Below, one piece after another: positions 9,791 to 20,735 of a stretch of 53,692 bases of DNA. The position numbers and the translations under genes are program-made. The notes under the pieces are model-generated. The model made no database searches. It was not told the origin of the DNA and saw nothing but the letters and a program-made list of their open reading frames with translations. The stretch is from Trichomonas tenax (Eukaryota; Parabasalia; Trichomonadida; Trichomonadidae), in assembly GCA_023091735.1 (NCBI GenBank), contig JALKBU010000264.1, positions 1 to 53,692 on the forward strand, written 5' to 3'. Every line of letters starts with the position of its first letter. The stretch's first letter is position 1.

Positions 9791-12700
9791 ATGAAGTCCT
9801 GGGAAATTAAACTTGATATTTCCCAGGACGCAGACCCATATAAAACGTACTTCGAATGGAAACATCAGAGGTCAATGCAGATAAAACCTATCGGACAATA
9901 TCTTTTGACGCTTTCCGAAGTCGAATTGTTGAAATGGTACGATAACGTAGAGACTAACATACAGAACTATATCAAATCTGATCAGACATTACTCGCGTTA
10001 TTATATATTTCCATACTACATTACTTCAATCGATCTGTGGAAAAAATTAGAATTCACATGCCTTATATGGAGCAGATATTTGAAACTAAAAATAGGGCCG
10101 CCGTAATGTGTGCGATGAAGGCATTCGCGTACATGTCAATATATTCACACGAGTGCATGGAATTCATGAGAAAAATTTGCTCAATGACAACACGATTGAT
10201 AGATTCTCCAAATACAAGGTTTGCAGCGCTTTATATACTCAAAGAATCAGGAAAATACATATTACCAAACGTTTATGAGGAAACTTCGAATTCTATCGAA
10301 ATAATCAAATCGTGCATAACTTCAGATGATATAGATATACAATTAATTGCAGCAAAAGTTATGAAATTACACTTCAAATATCAAAAAACTCTAAATATGC
10401 AAGATGATTATTTTCAACCTGATGAATTTTTCGAGGAATGCATGAAATACGTAAGCACAGAAAGTTTAAACAGCTTTGGTTACATCTCTGTTCTCCGTTA
10501 TTTAATTCGAATATATCGACAACCCGTTCAGGCGATGCAGATATTAACGAAATGTTCAATCTTTCCGTTATTCAAAGCTGAATTGTTAACATACCACTGG
10601 TTCGAATTATTGCTCACCTTAATCAAAGATAATTCATTAGCAATTGTTATTACGCCAGATACAAGTTTAGAAATCATTGAATCGATATTCAGAGCATGCA
10701 AAAGGTTTCATTCAGTGAAATCATGGAGCTATTTAATTGATTTCCTGAAAAATCTTCACAAAACTGTTGTTAATCCATATAATTGCCAAACACACATCAG
10801 TGAGTTGCTTAAAGAAACAAAATCGCCACAAATCATTTCATTTATATATACAGCATTATCTATACTACTTGAGAAATACGAGTTTACTATTTCTTCATCA
10901 TTCTTTATTAACTATGAACCATCATTGAGCTATTTAATTGCTTTGAGCAAATATTCAACATTTCCAGCTGAATTGAAGAGAACGCTGCATAATTCATTCC
11001 TTTTAGGACTGTCTGAAAGGGCAACAACAGAGCAAATGAAAGTATCAATAAGTATAATGAATCTATTCTGGAAACATTTATATGAAAATCCAAATACGAT
11101 TTATGATGAATTTAGGAAATTAGTTGAAAATCCAAATACAGAGATTCGATTATTGGTTTCATCTGTTTTACATATATTTACAGATGTCAAAGCATTAGAA
11201 GATTGCCAGTATTTAGCATTATTCGACAAAGATGCAGAAGTTAGAGCTTCAGCTGTTGACGAATTAATTCGCTTCAAAGGAGTTGAAATTTGTGAAATGA
11301 TTCCTCAAGTTTTAACAGATTCAAACTTTGGTGTTAAGCGAAATGCAATCAAACTTATATCGCAGTTAGCACCAAAGAACCCAATGTTATATTTTGTTCC
11401 AATAACTCTCTTTGTTCAACAAACAATGCAAATAATGTCTTCAATGTCTGATCCTGAAACAACTCATAGAATTTCGACAATTTTACCATATCTTGCAAAG
11501 CATCTTCTTCCACAATGTCCATCATTCATTCCTCAAATAATGAAGGTTTGCTATAGATTCCTCAACAGACATCACAAAGAATCCAAACAGCAGAAATTAA
11601 TTTCAGTATTGCAAAGAGATGTCAGCACATTTGGACAACATGAATTAGCAAAGATCGAACCATTTGATGAACTGTGCACAAATCTCAATGCTCTCTTCAG
11701 GATACACAACAAAGATATAATAGATGAACGTGATGCAAATTTATTTGATACATTGAGATGTTTAAGTGATTACATTAAACCATTCCTCGATGATTTAATT
11801 CCGATATACATGGATGTTTTCCAGGAAGAAAGAAGTCCGAGAGTCTATGAAGCAGCGCTCAATTCTTTAATAGACATCGTCAATAAATACGAAGTAGCAT
11901 CAACAATACCACAAAGGGAACCAGAAATGGCACGAATTCTCATTAGCTTGCTAAGACAAAAACCTTCAGAAAATGTTGCAATATTGACATTGAAACTTTT
12001 GTCAACATTCGGAATTACAGATTATCCACATGATAATAAGCAAATAGAGACCAAAGAATATGATTTCAAGAGTCCATCATATTATACAGATTCAGTTATG
12101 TCTGCGCTCATCAAATTATTCCCATCGAAGCAAAAATGTGTATTTCAAGCTGTTATGTCTATTTTTGTTACAGACCCGAATGATGCTGCAAAGTTTTTAG
12201 ACCCAGTAATTGAAGCATACAAAAGCGTTATATTAACTTTGAAGACAAGAGAGCGATCTGATTACTTTAAGTATCTTGAAGTCATTTGTTATCATTGCGG
12301 AATCAAAATTATGAAATATGCATCAGTCATTGCAAAATTAATTTCCATGAATATAGCATTCGATGAAGCTCTTCGTGTTGGATGCGTTCTCTCTCAAAAT
12401 CTGAAAACAGAATTCACTCCCTACATTATGCCTCTTTATCATGATTGTCTTCGTTTGCTTGCAGATCCAAAAATCACAATAACAAAAGCTATAGCTGATT
12501 TTGCCACTTTCTGCGTTATCTTCCAGAACCAACCAATATCTTACTTCGTTTCAGCAATAGAGTCAAGGCAATCTTCACAGCTTTCAACCGAAGTCGCAAA
12601 TCTAATTATTGAAGAATTGACATTAATTGTTCAACTTTGCGATTCAACATTCGAATGCACTCGAATAGCTCGTCTTTGTGAACCATTCCTTAAAACACCA

Positions 12701-15700
12701 TCAAATATGCAAGCAATGCAATTGCTGTACAGTCTCGTTGTTTATTCAGATCTCTCTTTCGACTTCTTGAAGTACATTGTTCCAGATGAAGATATTAGAT
12801 TCCCAGTTTTAAGAGATTACTTGGATGGACGCACAAAGTCAACAGATTCTTTCTTATCAACAGTTACAGCATCATTTACTGTTGATATTCCTTTATTTGT
12901 TCCACAGAAGAAATTACGGCAAGCGAAGATATTCGATATGTTCCAGAATCCATGCGGCAATAATGAAAAGTGGCTCGATGATCTTTGCAGAGCAGTTATT
13001 GCTGAAAGTCCAAAGTTATCCATCAATGCTTGTTATGAAACTGCGACACAGTTTGTTAATTTCAAGTTAGAAATATTCCCTGTTGCATTCCTCAGTTGCT
13101 GGGTTCATTCCAAACAAATTTATAGAGATAAGTTCTCAAGAATAATGACAGAAATATTCTCAGCGAAGAGACCTCCGGACCAGATTTTCCTTAATCTTGC
13201 TGAAACATTGATTCGAGCAGGCTGCGGATTTAATGTTTCAGAGTTTGTTCTTGCACGTGCTTCAACATCTCCTTTGCAATCATTGAGATTCCTTATCAGA
13301 TATTTCCAGGATAATACACACGACACGAAAGCCATCGAAATGTTGCTTGGAATGTTTACGCAACTCGGAAGAATACAAAGCTGCAGAGGTATATTGAAAT
13401 ACGTCGATCTTCCTTCAGCTGGTAAATGGTCATTGACACTTGGTGAATGGGATAAAGCTTTAGAGATCTTCGACAAAGATAACGAATCATCAAACAAACA
13501 TCTTGCTGAGAGACTTCTTTGCTATGCAAGACTCGAAAGATGGTCTGACATTGCTTCTTTGTTTGATGAATTTCAAGATATGGGTGAAACAGAGCGTGCT
13601 TCAACAGCATTATGGTACGCTTGGGCTGCTTTGAAGCAAAATGATTTCAACTCTATTTCTGGATTTACAAGATATCTTGCTGAAGATAACAATTTAGATA
13701 TTTTCCTTTTCAGGATTTTCTTCCATGTCCAAACAAGTCAATATGAGAAAGCGAAACATGACATCGAAAGCGCAATGAAGTTCCTTGTTTCTGATTGTTC
13801 AATTTATACATCAATCAATGCAAACCAAGCGAAGAATAATTTGATGTATTCCTGTTTATTCACTGAACTCGGAGAAGTCATTGAATCAAATGAATGCGCA
13901 AATCGTCAAAATATTTCCGAAAGATGGGAGAGAAGGTTATCGAATATCTCAGGTGACGGATATTCATGGATGAGACTTGCAGAAATTAGATCATTAGTTA
14001 TCAATCCAACAGAGAACACTCGGACATACTTGAAATTATTGGCTGTTCTCGCTAAAGACAGAAAATGGCAATTCATTGATAAATTCGAGCCAATCATTAA
14101 CAAACTTTTGAAGAACCCGAATGTCGTTGCTTCATATGTTAAAATACTCTGGCTCAAAGGTAAAACAGCCGATGCAATTGATACATTGCACATATTCAAT
14201 GACATTTATAGACTCCAAAACAATCCAGATTTCATCAATGATTTCAGAATGAGAATTTTCTCGATATCAGAACACGTCAGACAAAAGATTGCAAACATTT
14301 TCAATGTTGAACCAGACGCGGATGGACTGAAACAAATAACTTCAATGGCTGACACTCCTAATTGCAAAGAACTCGCAAGACTTTTGCGTTTGGAGGGATC
14401 CTACAGAGCTTCAGATATCATTGACAGTGATATTGGTGACGCAATTCTTTTGTTCTCTGAATCAACGAAATACAATCCCGATGACTACAGAACATGGGCG
14501 AACTGGGCCTATGCATGCATGAAATCACTCGAAGGAGAGTCAGAAGGGTTCTTTGTTCAAATGGCTGTTGACGGATTCCTTAAAGCGAGCGTTTTAACGA
14601 AATCCAGCACTCTCGAATACATCTGTCAGTTATTCAGTCTCTTCTTCAGGTATGGAAACATTTGCAAAGACTTCCACTCTAAGATTCAAATGCTCGATGC
14701 ATCAACAATCGAGAAAATCATTCCACAACTCGTTTGTCAAATATCTCATCCTGATGAAAGCGTTAGAAAAGTTGTTGTCAGCATTCTCACTAATTTCTCT
14801 AAACCACACTTCCAAGCTTTAGTTTTCCAGCTTCAGTTGATTGCAAATGGCGACGACGATTGCATGAAATCTAAATACGCAAAAGATCTTTTGTTGAAGC
14901 TTTCAGAACGGCACAAAGTTGTGGCTGAAGAAGCATCACTCTTTGCAACAGTTTTATCACAGTGTGCTGTTACATATTACGATATGTTCCTTTCAAGAAT
15001 TGATGAAGCGCATTCACGCGAAATCAAAGGCGACAGAGAGAAATCACTTCGAATACTGAAATCAATGAGTGAATTGTACACAGCGCCAAACAATTTGTAT
15101 CAATGGCAGTTGCAGCAGATCGATAAAACCTTCAAGAATGCAATGTGTTATGTTCGAATGAATGACGGATCTGATGAAAAAACTGATCACATGTGGTTCC
15201 ATCTCAAAAAGTTTTACGAAGATGTTAGAAAAGCCCAAAAAGACTTCGATTCAATCCAAATCGAAAAAATCTCTGTTCAACTCGCTTCAAAGCATAATTT
15301 TATGCTTGCTGTACCAGGAACATACACAACGAAGAACTTTGGAACGAAGATAAGTTATATCGAACCAACACTCATTGTTCTTGGCACTCAACAGCATCCA
15401 GCGATTGTTTATTTAGTTGGTGATGATGGCGTGAGGTGGAAGTTCCTTCTTAAAGGTAACGAAGATTTAAGACTCGATCAGCGCATTATGCAGTTCTTCG
15501 TTTTGATTAACAGCCTCCTTCCTTCGAACAAGCTCACACAAAAAATGAATATTTCCATTCTCAACTATACAATTACGCCTCTCGCCATCAACGCTGGTTT
15601 AATTTCATGGGTTATGGGTGCTGATACAATGCATCAATTAATCAATGATCACAGGAAATCAATAGGAATATCACCAACAGCAGAGAATGAGATTATTCAT

Positions 15701-16384
15701 AATACAGTTGGCAACGAATGCGCTCAGACAATGAATTCACTTCAGAGAATAGAATGGTGGCATTTAGTTACAAGCCAATGCCCAGCAACTGATCTTAGAG
15801 ATATGTTTTGGCTGAAATCATCAAATCCTGTCAACTGGGTAAGAGCTGTTGATACATTTGTTTTGTCGATTGCTTTGATGTCATTTGCTGGATACGTTGT
15901 TGGGCTTGGTGACAGGCATCCAAGCAATATAATGATCAGAAGGAACAGCGGCCACTGCGTTCACATCGATCTCGGGGATTCATTCGAAGTTACTCAAAAA
16001 AGAACAAAAATGCCCGAAAAAGTTCCTTTCAGACTCACAAGACAAATTGTTAACGCTTTGGGGGTCTCTAAGACAGAAGGAAACTTTAGAAAAGCATGCG
16101 AAAACATAATGTATATGTTGAGATACAACAAACCGTCTATTTTCGCCCAGTTAGAAATTTTCGTTCATGAACCAATTTTTGATGCGAAAGCACTTCAAGG
16201 AGATGGAAATACAATCATGAAGAGAGTTGCGATGAAGTTGAATGGCTTCGATCCAGAACTATATCCAGGCGTTCCAGTCAGCGAAGAACTTTCAGTTGAG
16301 GAGCAGACTGATAGATTAATAAGAATTGCAACTGATCCAATGCGTTATGTGACACATTACGATGGTTGGTGTCCATATTGGTAA
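9791..16384 (+). CDS. Target-of-rapamycin (TOR) phosphatidylinositol 3-kinase-related kinase
   Basis: The 2197-aa protein is a Ser/Thr kinase of the PIKK family, the catalytic core of TOR complexes controlling growth. Most of residues 1 to about 1050 look like alpha-helical HEAT repeats, followed by a FAT region to about 1700. An FRB-like helix bundle with W1802 comes next. The kinase domain has FLLKGNEDLR (ATP-binding K1888), GDRHPSN (D2041) and HIDLGD (D2060, with Leu where most PIKKs have Phe), then PEKVPFRLTR. The last residues, YDGWCPYW, are a TOR-type FATC end, which separates it from ATM, ATR, DNA-PK and SMG1. It is somewhat shorter than human mTOR (2549 aa). The FRB residues that contact rapamycin are poorly conserved. 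The first ATG of this frame is at 9791; a nearby ATG at 9778 opens only a five-codon frame. Confidence 0.93.
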   Translation: MKSWEIKLDISQDADPYKTYFEWKHQRSMQIKPIGQYLLTLSEVELLKWYDNVETNIQNYIKSDQTLLALLYISILHYFNRSVEKIRIHMPYMEQIFETKNRAAVMCAMKAFAYMSIYSHECMEFMRKICSMTTRLIDSPNTRFAALYILKESGKYILPNVYEETSNSIEIIKSCITSDDIDIQLIAAKVMKLHFKYQKTLNMQDDYFQPDEFFEECMKYVSTESLNSFGYISVLRYLIRIYRQPVQAMQILTKCSIFPLFKAELLTYHWFELLLTLIKDNSLAIVITPDTSLEIIESIFRACKRFHSVKSWSYLIDFLKNLHKTVVNPYNCQTHISELLKETKSPQIISFIYTALSILLEKYEFTISSSFFINYEPSLSYLIALSKYSTFPAELKRTLHNSFLLGLSERATTEQMKVSISIMNLFWKHLYENPNTIYDEFRKLVENPNTEIRLLVSSVLHIFTDVKALEDCQYLALFDKDAEVRASAVDELIRFKGVEICEMIPQVLTDSNFGVKRNAIKLISQLAPKNPMLYFVPITLFVQQTMQIMSSMSDPETTHRISTILPYLAKHLLPQCPSFIPQIMKVCYRFLNRHHKESKQQKLISVLQRDVSTFGQHELAKIEPFDELCTNLNALFRIHNKDIIDERDANLFDTLRCLSDYIKPFLDDLIPIYMDVFQEERSPRVYEAALNSLIDIVNKYEVASTIPQREPEMARILISLLRQKPSENVAILTLKLLSTFGITDYPHDNKQIETKEYDFKSPSYYTDSVMSALIKLFPSKQKCVFQAVMSIFVTDPNDAAKFLDPVIEAYKSVILTLKTRERSDYFKYLEVICYHCGIKIMKYASVIAKLISMNIAFDEALRVGCVLSQNLKTEFTPYIMPLYHDCLRLLADPKITITKAIADFATFCVIFQNQPISYFVSAIESRQSSQLSTEVANLIIEELTLIVQLCDSTFECTRIARLCEPFLKTPSNMQAMQLLYSLVVYSDLSFDFLKYIVPDEDIRFPVLRDYLDGRTKSTDSFLSTVTASFTVDIPLFVPQKKLRQAKIFDMFQNPCGNNEKWLDDLCRAVIAESPKLSINACYETATQFVNFKLEIFPVAFLSCWVHSKQIYRDKFSRIMTEIFSAKRPPDQIFLNLAETLIRAGCGFNVSEFVLARASTSPLQSLRFLIRYFQDNTHDTKAIEMLLGMFTQLGRIQSCRGILKYVDLPSAGKWSLTLGEWDKALEIFDKDNESSNKHLAERLLCYARLERWSDIASLFDEFQDMGETERASTALWYAWAALKQNDFNSISGFTRYLAEDNNLDIFLFRIFFHVQTSQYEKAKHDIESAMKFLVSDCSIYTSINANQAKNNLMYSCLFTELGEVIESNECANRQNISERWERRLSNISGDGYSWMRLAEIRSLVINPTENTRTYLKLLAVLAKDRKWQFIDKFEPIINKLLKNPNVVASYVKILWLKGKTADAIDTLHIFNDIYRLQNNPDFINDFRMRIFSISEHVRQKIANIFNVEPDADGLKQITSMADTPNCKELARLLRLEGSYRASDIIDSDIGDAILLFSESTKYNPDDYRTWANWAYACMKSLEGESEGFFVQMAVDGFLKASVLTKSSTLEYICQLFSLFFRYGNICKDFHSKIQMLDASTIEKIIPQLVCQISHPDESVRKVVVSILTNFSKPHFQALVFQLQLIANGDDDCMKSKYAKDLLLKLSERHKVVAEEASLFATVLSQCAVTYYDMFLSRIDEAHSREIKGDREKSLRILKSMSELYTAPNNLYQWQLQQIDKTFKNAMCYVRMNDGSDEKTDHMWFHLKKFYEDVRKAQKDFDSIQIEKISVQLASKHNFMLAVPGTYTTKNFGTKISYIEPTLIVLGTQQHPAIVYLVGDDGVRWKFLLKGNEDLRLDQRIMQFFVLINSLLPSNKLTQKMNISILNYTITPLAINAGLISWVMGADTMHQLINDHRKSIGISPTAENEIIHNTVGNECAQTMNSLQRIEWWHLVTSQCPATDLRDMFWLKSSNPVNWVRAVDTFVLSIALMSFAGYVVGLGDRHPSNIMIRRNSGHCVHIDLGDSFEVTQKRTKMPEKVPFRLTRQIVNALGVSKTEGNFRKACENIMYMLRYNKPSIFAQLEIFVHEPIFDAKALQGDGNTIMKRVAMKLNGFDPELYPGVPVSEELSVEEQTDRLIRIATDPMRYVTHYDGWCPYW

Positions 16385-16469
16385 TTTAAATAAAATATTT
16401 TAGTGTTTGTTTTTATTAAATATGATTTTTGATGTATAACCAAAACAAAAAAAATCCTTTTTTTATAAA

Positions 16470-18437
16470 TTAGTTCTGAAAGAACAAAATATAAATAATA
16501 ACAGAAACAAGTAAAACTATAACGCCAATCATTATCTGCACGAATAATTTGTATTTATCGGCATTTGCCTGAATCTTTTTCTTCGTATGCTTAAACTTCA
16601 TTTCCATTTCTGTCTTCTGTTCATTTGCCTTCTTAAGGTCTTCTTCGGCCTTATTAAGAGCGGAATTGACCTGGTTATAGTTTCCGACGATGACAGTGAG
16701 TTCGCTGATTTCGTTCATGAGCTTCTTGTTCTCTTCCTGCATCATCTTGATCTTCTGTTGCATATCTTTCTGCGGTGGATAAGAAACAATACCAACTTGG
16801 TTGATTAAACGCTTGTTGATAATACCTGAGCTGATTGTTTGCGTAGGTGTTTCGCTGTACAAAATCACTGGATGCTCTTTCTCATATTCAGCAATAGTCA
16901 TTCTCAATTCGAGCTGAATTCGTTTGAGTTCATCATTCTCTTTACGTAGTTTTGGTAATTCTTCTGTTGGATCATAAAGAAGCTTAACACGCTTCTGTCC
17001 TGGAGATTCTATGGAGTTCTTTTCGGCAGCTTCGAAATCTTCGTTTGCTTTGGCTCCGCGGGAGATCAAAAACTCGATAAGTGGAAGACAGCGTTCAGCG
17101 TAAGCAAGCATAATTGGAGTCGTTCCATCTTTGTCGATTGCATCGATAGGAAGTCCTGAATCCAACAAGAACTTGCAAATCTCTGTGTTGCATGTAGAGA
17201 CAGCGATGTGGAGTGCAGAACGTCCGTTTTCGAGCGTATCCGTTGCGTTTGCGCCATTTGCAAGCAATAATTTGGCCAAATTCAAATCTTCTGACTGAAT
17301 GGCGATTAAAAATGGTGTATAGCCAAGCGCCGTCTTGTCGTTGATGTGGAAGTTATAGTCTTCACGGAGGAGGGACTGGATAATCGCTGTGTTGGCTCCA
17401 GCAGTCGCCATGTGAAGAGCATTGCATCCATCAATTGTAACAACATCAAGTGGAAGTCCAAGCGCAACTAAGCGGTCAACGAACTCATAGCTTCCTGTTT
17501 GACAAGCAATGTGTATCAAAGTCTTGTTTGTGAGTGTTTTGGCCTTAATGTCTGCGCCAACTTCAAGAAGATAATCAAATAACGTTGGATTGTATTCTTC
17601 AAGGCACAAAATTGGTGTCACACCGGAAACTGTCGCTGCGTTGATATCGAATCCTTTGGTGATCAAATATTTAATGATGTAAATATTTCCACCTGAAATC
17701 GCGCAATGCAATGTTGTGAGTCCATCAGCACGTTTGGCCTCTTTGTTGTCTGTTATTTCGTAAATGTAGTTGAAGACGTCGAGATTTCCACTCCTTGCAG
17801 CAAGCATCAAAGATGTTGTTCCATTCTCTGTCGGTGTTGAATATGAAGCGCCATGATCGATGAGATATTTGATCATCTCCATATTTCCGAGCTCAATTGC
17901 CCTGTGAAGAGCCGAAGTTCCGTTTTTCAGAACAAAAACTGTTGTTGGGTCTTCTTGAAGGAAATATTTCGCATAGGCGATTGATCCACGTTCTACTGCA
18001 TCCCAAAGATCGAGAATTGGAGCCTTAATAAGTTTTCGTAGTCTATTTACTTCTTTGATTGCGCGTGATAACATTAAACGTGTTTTGCTTGTCTTAAACA
18101 CGAGAGTCTTCGGATCGAACTCGATTCCCTCTGTTTCAAGTATCTGTTTCAGTTTTTCGTTCTGTGAAATCAACTCTGAATAATTTTGGCCCGTTTTTTT
18201 GAAAGCTGCTGCTTTCTCGTCGTAAGGAATTCCACTGGAAATTATAATTTCGCGATATTGTTCGTTTTGTCGCATCGCTGTGTTGAGATGTGATTCCAAA
18301 TCTTCGTTCTGCTGGATAAACTCTTGAACTTCACCCTCCAATATCTCGATTTTACGGTTTAATTCAATGTTTTCCTGTGCAATTTGCTTGGGATCGATTT
18401 TTCCCATCATAATTTCCATTCCTTTTTTTTCACTCAT
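16470..18437 (-). CDS. Tail-anchored ankyrin-repeat and coiled-coil protein
   Basis: The 655-aa protein starts with a coiled coil (about residues 15-140, rich in Glu, Gln, Asn and Lys). About eleven ankyrin repeats follow (about 145-480) with recurring GxTxLHxA and VxxLLxxGA patterns. A second coiled coil (about 490-625) precedes a single hydrophobic segment near the very C terminus (LFVQIMIGVIVLLVSVIIY), followed by only a few residues. This is the layout of a tail-anchored protein displayed on the cytosolic face of an internal membrane, with the repeats as a protein-binding platform. Ankyrin proteins are a very large family in trichomonads and the partner is unknown. It converges on TOR with an 85-base gap. 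Its promoter has the AAAAAGTGACA motif in the opposite orientation to most genes here (18444-18456). Confidence 0.85.
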   Translation of the reverse strand: MSEKKGMEIMMGKIDPKQIAQENIELNRKIEILEGEVQEFIQQNEDLESHLNTAMRQNEQYREIIISSGIPYDEKAAAFKKTGQNYSELISQNEKLKQILETEGIEFDPKTLVFKTSKTRLMLSRAIKEVNRLRKLIKAPILDLWDAVERGSIAYAKYFLQEDPTTVFVLKNGTSALHRAIELGNMEMIKYLIDHGASYSTPTENGTTSLMLAARSGNLDVFNYIYEITDNKEAKRADGLTTLHCAISGGNIYIIKYLITKGFDINAATVSGVTPILCLEEYNPTLFDYLLEVGADIKAKTLTNKTLIHIACQTGSYEFVDRLVALGLPLDVVTIDGCNALHMATAGANTAIIQSLLREDYNFHINDKTALGYTPFLIAIQSEDLNLAKLLLANGANATDTLENGRSALHIAVSTCNTEICKFLLDSGLPIDAIDKDGTTPIMLAYAERCLPLIEFLISRGAKANEDFEAAEKNSIESPGQKRVKLLYDPTEELPKLRKENDELKRIQLELRMTIAEYEKEHPVILYSETPTQTISSGIINKRLINQVGIVSYPPQKDMQQKIKMMQEENKKLMNEISELTVIVGNYNQVNSALNKAEEDLKKANEQKTEMEMKFKHTKKKIQANADKYKLFVQIMIGVIVLLVSVIIYILFFQN

Positions 18438-18443
18438 CCTCCA

Positions 18444-18456
18444 TTGTCACTTTTTG
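18444..18456 (-). promoter_or_regulatory. Reversed GTCACTTTT-type promoter motif
   Basis: In gene orientation the sequence is AAAAAGTGACA, ending a few bases before the ATG of the ankyrin gene. This is the reverse complement of the TGTCACTTTT initiator block seen before other genes, as also found before SMC5. It may be a protein-binding site usable in both directions rather than a transcription start. Confidence 0.35.
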
Positions 18457-18844
18457 CATTTTCTTCTTCCTAAAAACACAATTTTCTCCTTTTCTACATA
18501 TTTTAATCAAATAATTTCTATTGTGTTCTTCTTTCCTAAAGTATTACTATCTATTTCATATATAATTTTAAAGATTTCATAAATCATTTTATGATCCGAT
18601 TTTTTGTCTTTCATATGATAAACGATTGATATATCCTCGAAAGGGTGGAGCACTGATTTATATATGGTCTTGCCCATAAATAAAACAATATTTTCCATTA
18701 TGATTCATCAGGATTACTATAGATTCCAGGTAAATTTGTTGATAAATCATATCAGTGATGATACAGTTTCTTAATCTGTTCTTATTTCCAACGAACAACG
18801 CAATTTCTTCTCAAAGAACGACATTGTGCACCATAATAACGAAC

Positions 18845-19070
18845 TTAAGGGGCGACTTACATGAAAAGTGACATCTATTCAAAATGATTTTCAATATCAT
18901 ATTGAATGCAAAGCATTTTTAAAAATTTCTAACGGTAATTATATAGTAAAAATGATGTAATAACTATTTATTAATATTATAACTTTTTCGGATGAGCATA
19001 GTTGAAAATATGATTAATTTTTTCAACGAAATTTTCAATAGTTTACATTTCATGTTAGTAGCCCCTTAAA
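18845..19070. mobile_element. Small TTAA-bounded inverted-repeat element
   Basis: TTAAGGGGC begins the left end at 18845 and GCCCCTTAA ends the right end at 19061-19069. The terminal inverted repeat covers about 23 bases with a few mismatches (it continues through ACATGAAA). The interior, about 180 bases, is AT-rich and non-coding. Transposons of the piggyBac type insert at TTAA and duplicate it, so a non-autonomous relative is plausible. The left arm overlaps an AAAAGTGACA motif. Confidence 0.45.
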
Positions 19071-19516
19071 ATATTAATTCATCAACAGCAAGAAGCTATA
19101 TTAAATTTGCATCAAAGACTTAAGATTTTCGAAGACTTTGACAACAAAAACGCTATCAAATTCACTATTGCATCGCTCAAACAAGAAACGATGCCTATTA
19201 CACGCCCAAACGAGCTTCATACAAAACACAAGATTTTGTCTGCAGATCTTGTTCAGCTTCTCAAGAAACACACGAGAAGATATTGAACGCGAAGGCCATT
19301 CTCATCCAAAGAGTGTGGCGTGAATATCTCGTGAGAAAACATGTCAGACATCTTCATAAATGCGCGGTCATGATCCAGAAGCATGTCAGAGGTTTCCTCG
19401 TTTGTTATCAGCAGAAGATTGCAATGGATGATCTCATCATCGAACAAGCTAAACTCACTAATCACACTACTGAAGTACCATCAGCAAGAGAAGAAGTTGC
19501 AGAAGAAATTAATTAA
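19062..19516 (+). pseudogene. IQ-motif protein gene, frameshifted and lacking a start
   Basis: Two coding-like frames abut. The first (about 19062-19286, ending at TGA 19284-19286) reads like a helical domain, including LHQRLKIFEDFDNKNAIKF and ADLVQLLKKHTRR. The second (to 19516) contains two consecutive IQ motifs, IQRVWREYLVRK and IQKHVRGFLV, the calmodulin-binding signature. Joining them needs a frame change near 19275. No ATG opens the first frame: two adjacent TAG codons lie just upstream. The 5' end also touches the TTAA element at 18845-19070, which may have removed the original start. The intact gene probably encoded a calmodulin-binding cytoskeletal protein. A functional short IQ protein starting at an internal ATG is possible but less likely. 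Confidence 0.5.
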
Positions 19517-20735
19517 CATATATCATATCCATACTTATACAATATCATAAAGCTATTAAAATGCTCTGATTTGCGTCATCGCGTAAAGTTTACCGATAAT
19601 ATATAATTTTTCCACAATATCATCATCCTTCATTCAATGTCTAGTGATGTGGATGAGGATGAATAGAATTTTGATAATATCAGCTTCGCGAGGATTTAGA
19701 TCAACCGAAAATATGAGTTTTCTATAAATAGTGTATAGTACATATGGTTTATGTATCTAAGGAAGTGTGTTTATTGAAAGATTTGCCATTATATATTCAA
19801 TAACTTAATAAAATAGATTAAAACTCTTTTGCAAGGTATTACATGCTCATTAGTGTATGATTCAGTGCTTCAGAGTGCTCAAATGCACTCAATTGTGTTG
19901 AAACAAGCGTGTTGTTAATTTTGTGCACGTGGTCATTTAACCCATTGCACAGCATGCAGACTTTACAAAAAACACACGGCCCTGGTATAATCACATAGGA
20001 AACACAAATATGAGTATATTATTCCCTATGCGTATCTGAATACAAGCAGATGGTCGGCCTGTTGTCCTCGTTTAATGAGTCAATAGGCTGTCACTTTTAT
20101 ATCATAAAGATCGTTCATTCTATCAATGCAGGAAAGTCACAAAGACATGACACACATGCAAACTATACCATAATCATAATCATGCAAATAAATATGCATA
20201 TGATTCTATGTCTTATCTCTACTTTCATTTTTGATCAATGTTCTATTTCATTTAAAATAGGCTATATCTCAATATCCATTATTTCACTACAACAGACATC
20301 TCTTATACAATATGAAACACATTGTGTTAGACTTTAATTTTGCTTATTGTGATAGAGATCGAAATCTGGCATAGATGAAAACTCTTCATTCAAGATCGAA
20401 AACATCACAATCATAAAATACTCTATCAAAAGAATATGCTCTCATATTAGAAACAGTTAGTTGTCGATCTTTTTATAAAATCATTAAAAATGATATCCTT
20501 GGCCACAAATTAGATACAACAACAAACACTATAGTGTAGCATAGCACCTAGAGACAACTTTGCTTGCACTACTACGAAATCAATCGCCGATTTCGTGAAA
20601 TAATGGTACAGCTTGGCAGAAAGGTGTTGATGCTGGATCACCCAATTAATAATTTGTCTCCACTCCAAAAATAGAAACAATTTCTCTCTTAGGATGATCT
20701 AAAATCAACATCCCGCCAAAAAAATGTCGCTTTTC
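19517..20735. other. Intergenic region, no gene seen
   Basis: AT-rich spacer. It includes the 12-base palindrome ACACTATAGTGT at 20526-20537 and a perfect 8-bp hairpin at 20573-20595 (ACGAAATC/GATTTCGT). The 95-codon frame at 20050-20337 lacks coding character. Confidence 0.4.

Noticed and set aside
20050..20337. 95-codon plus-strand frame
   Set aside because: Isoleucine/serine-rich translation of spacer DNA without promoter or family similarity.
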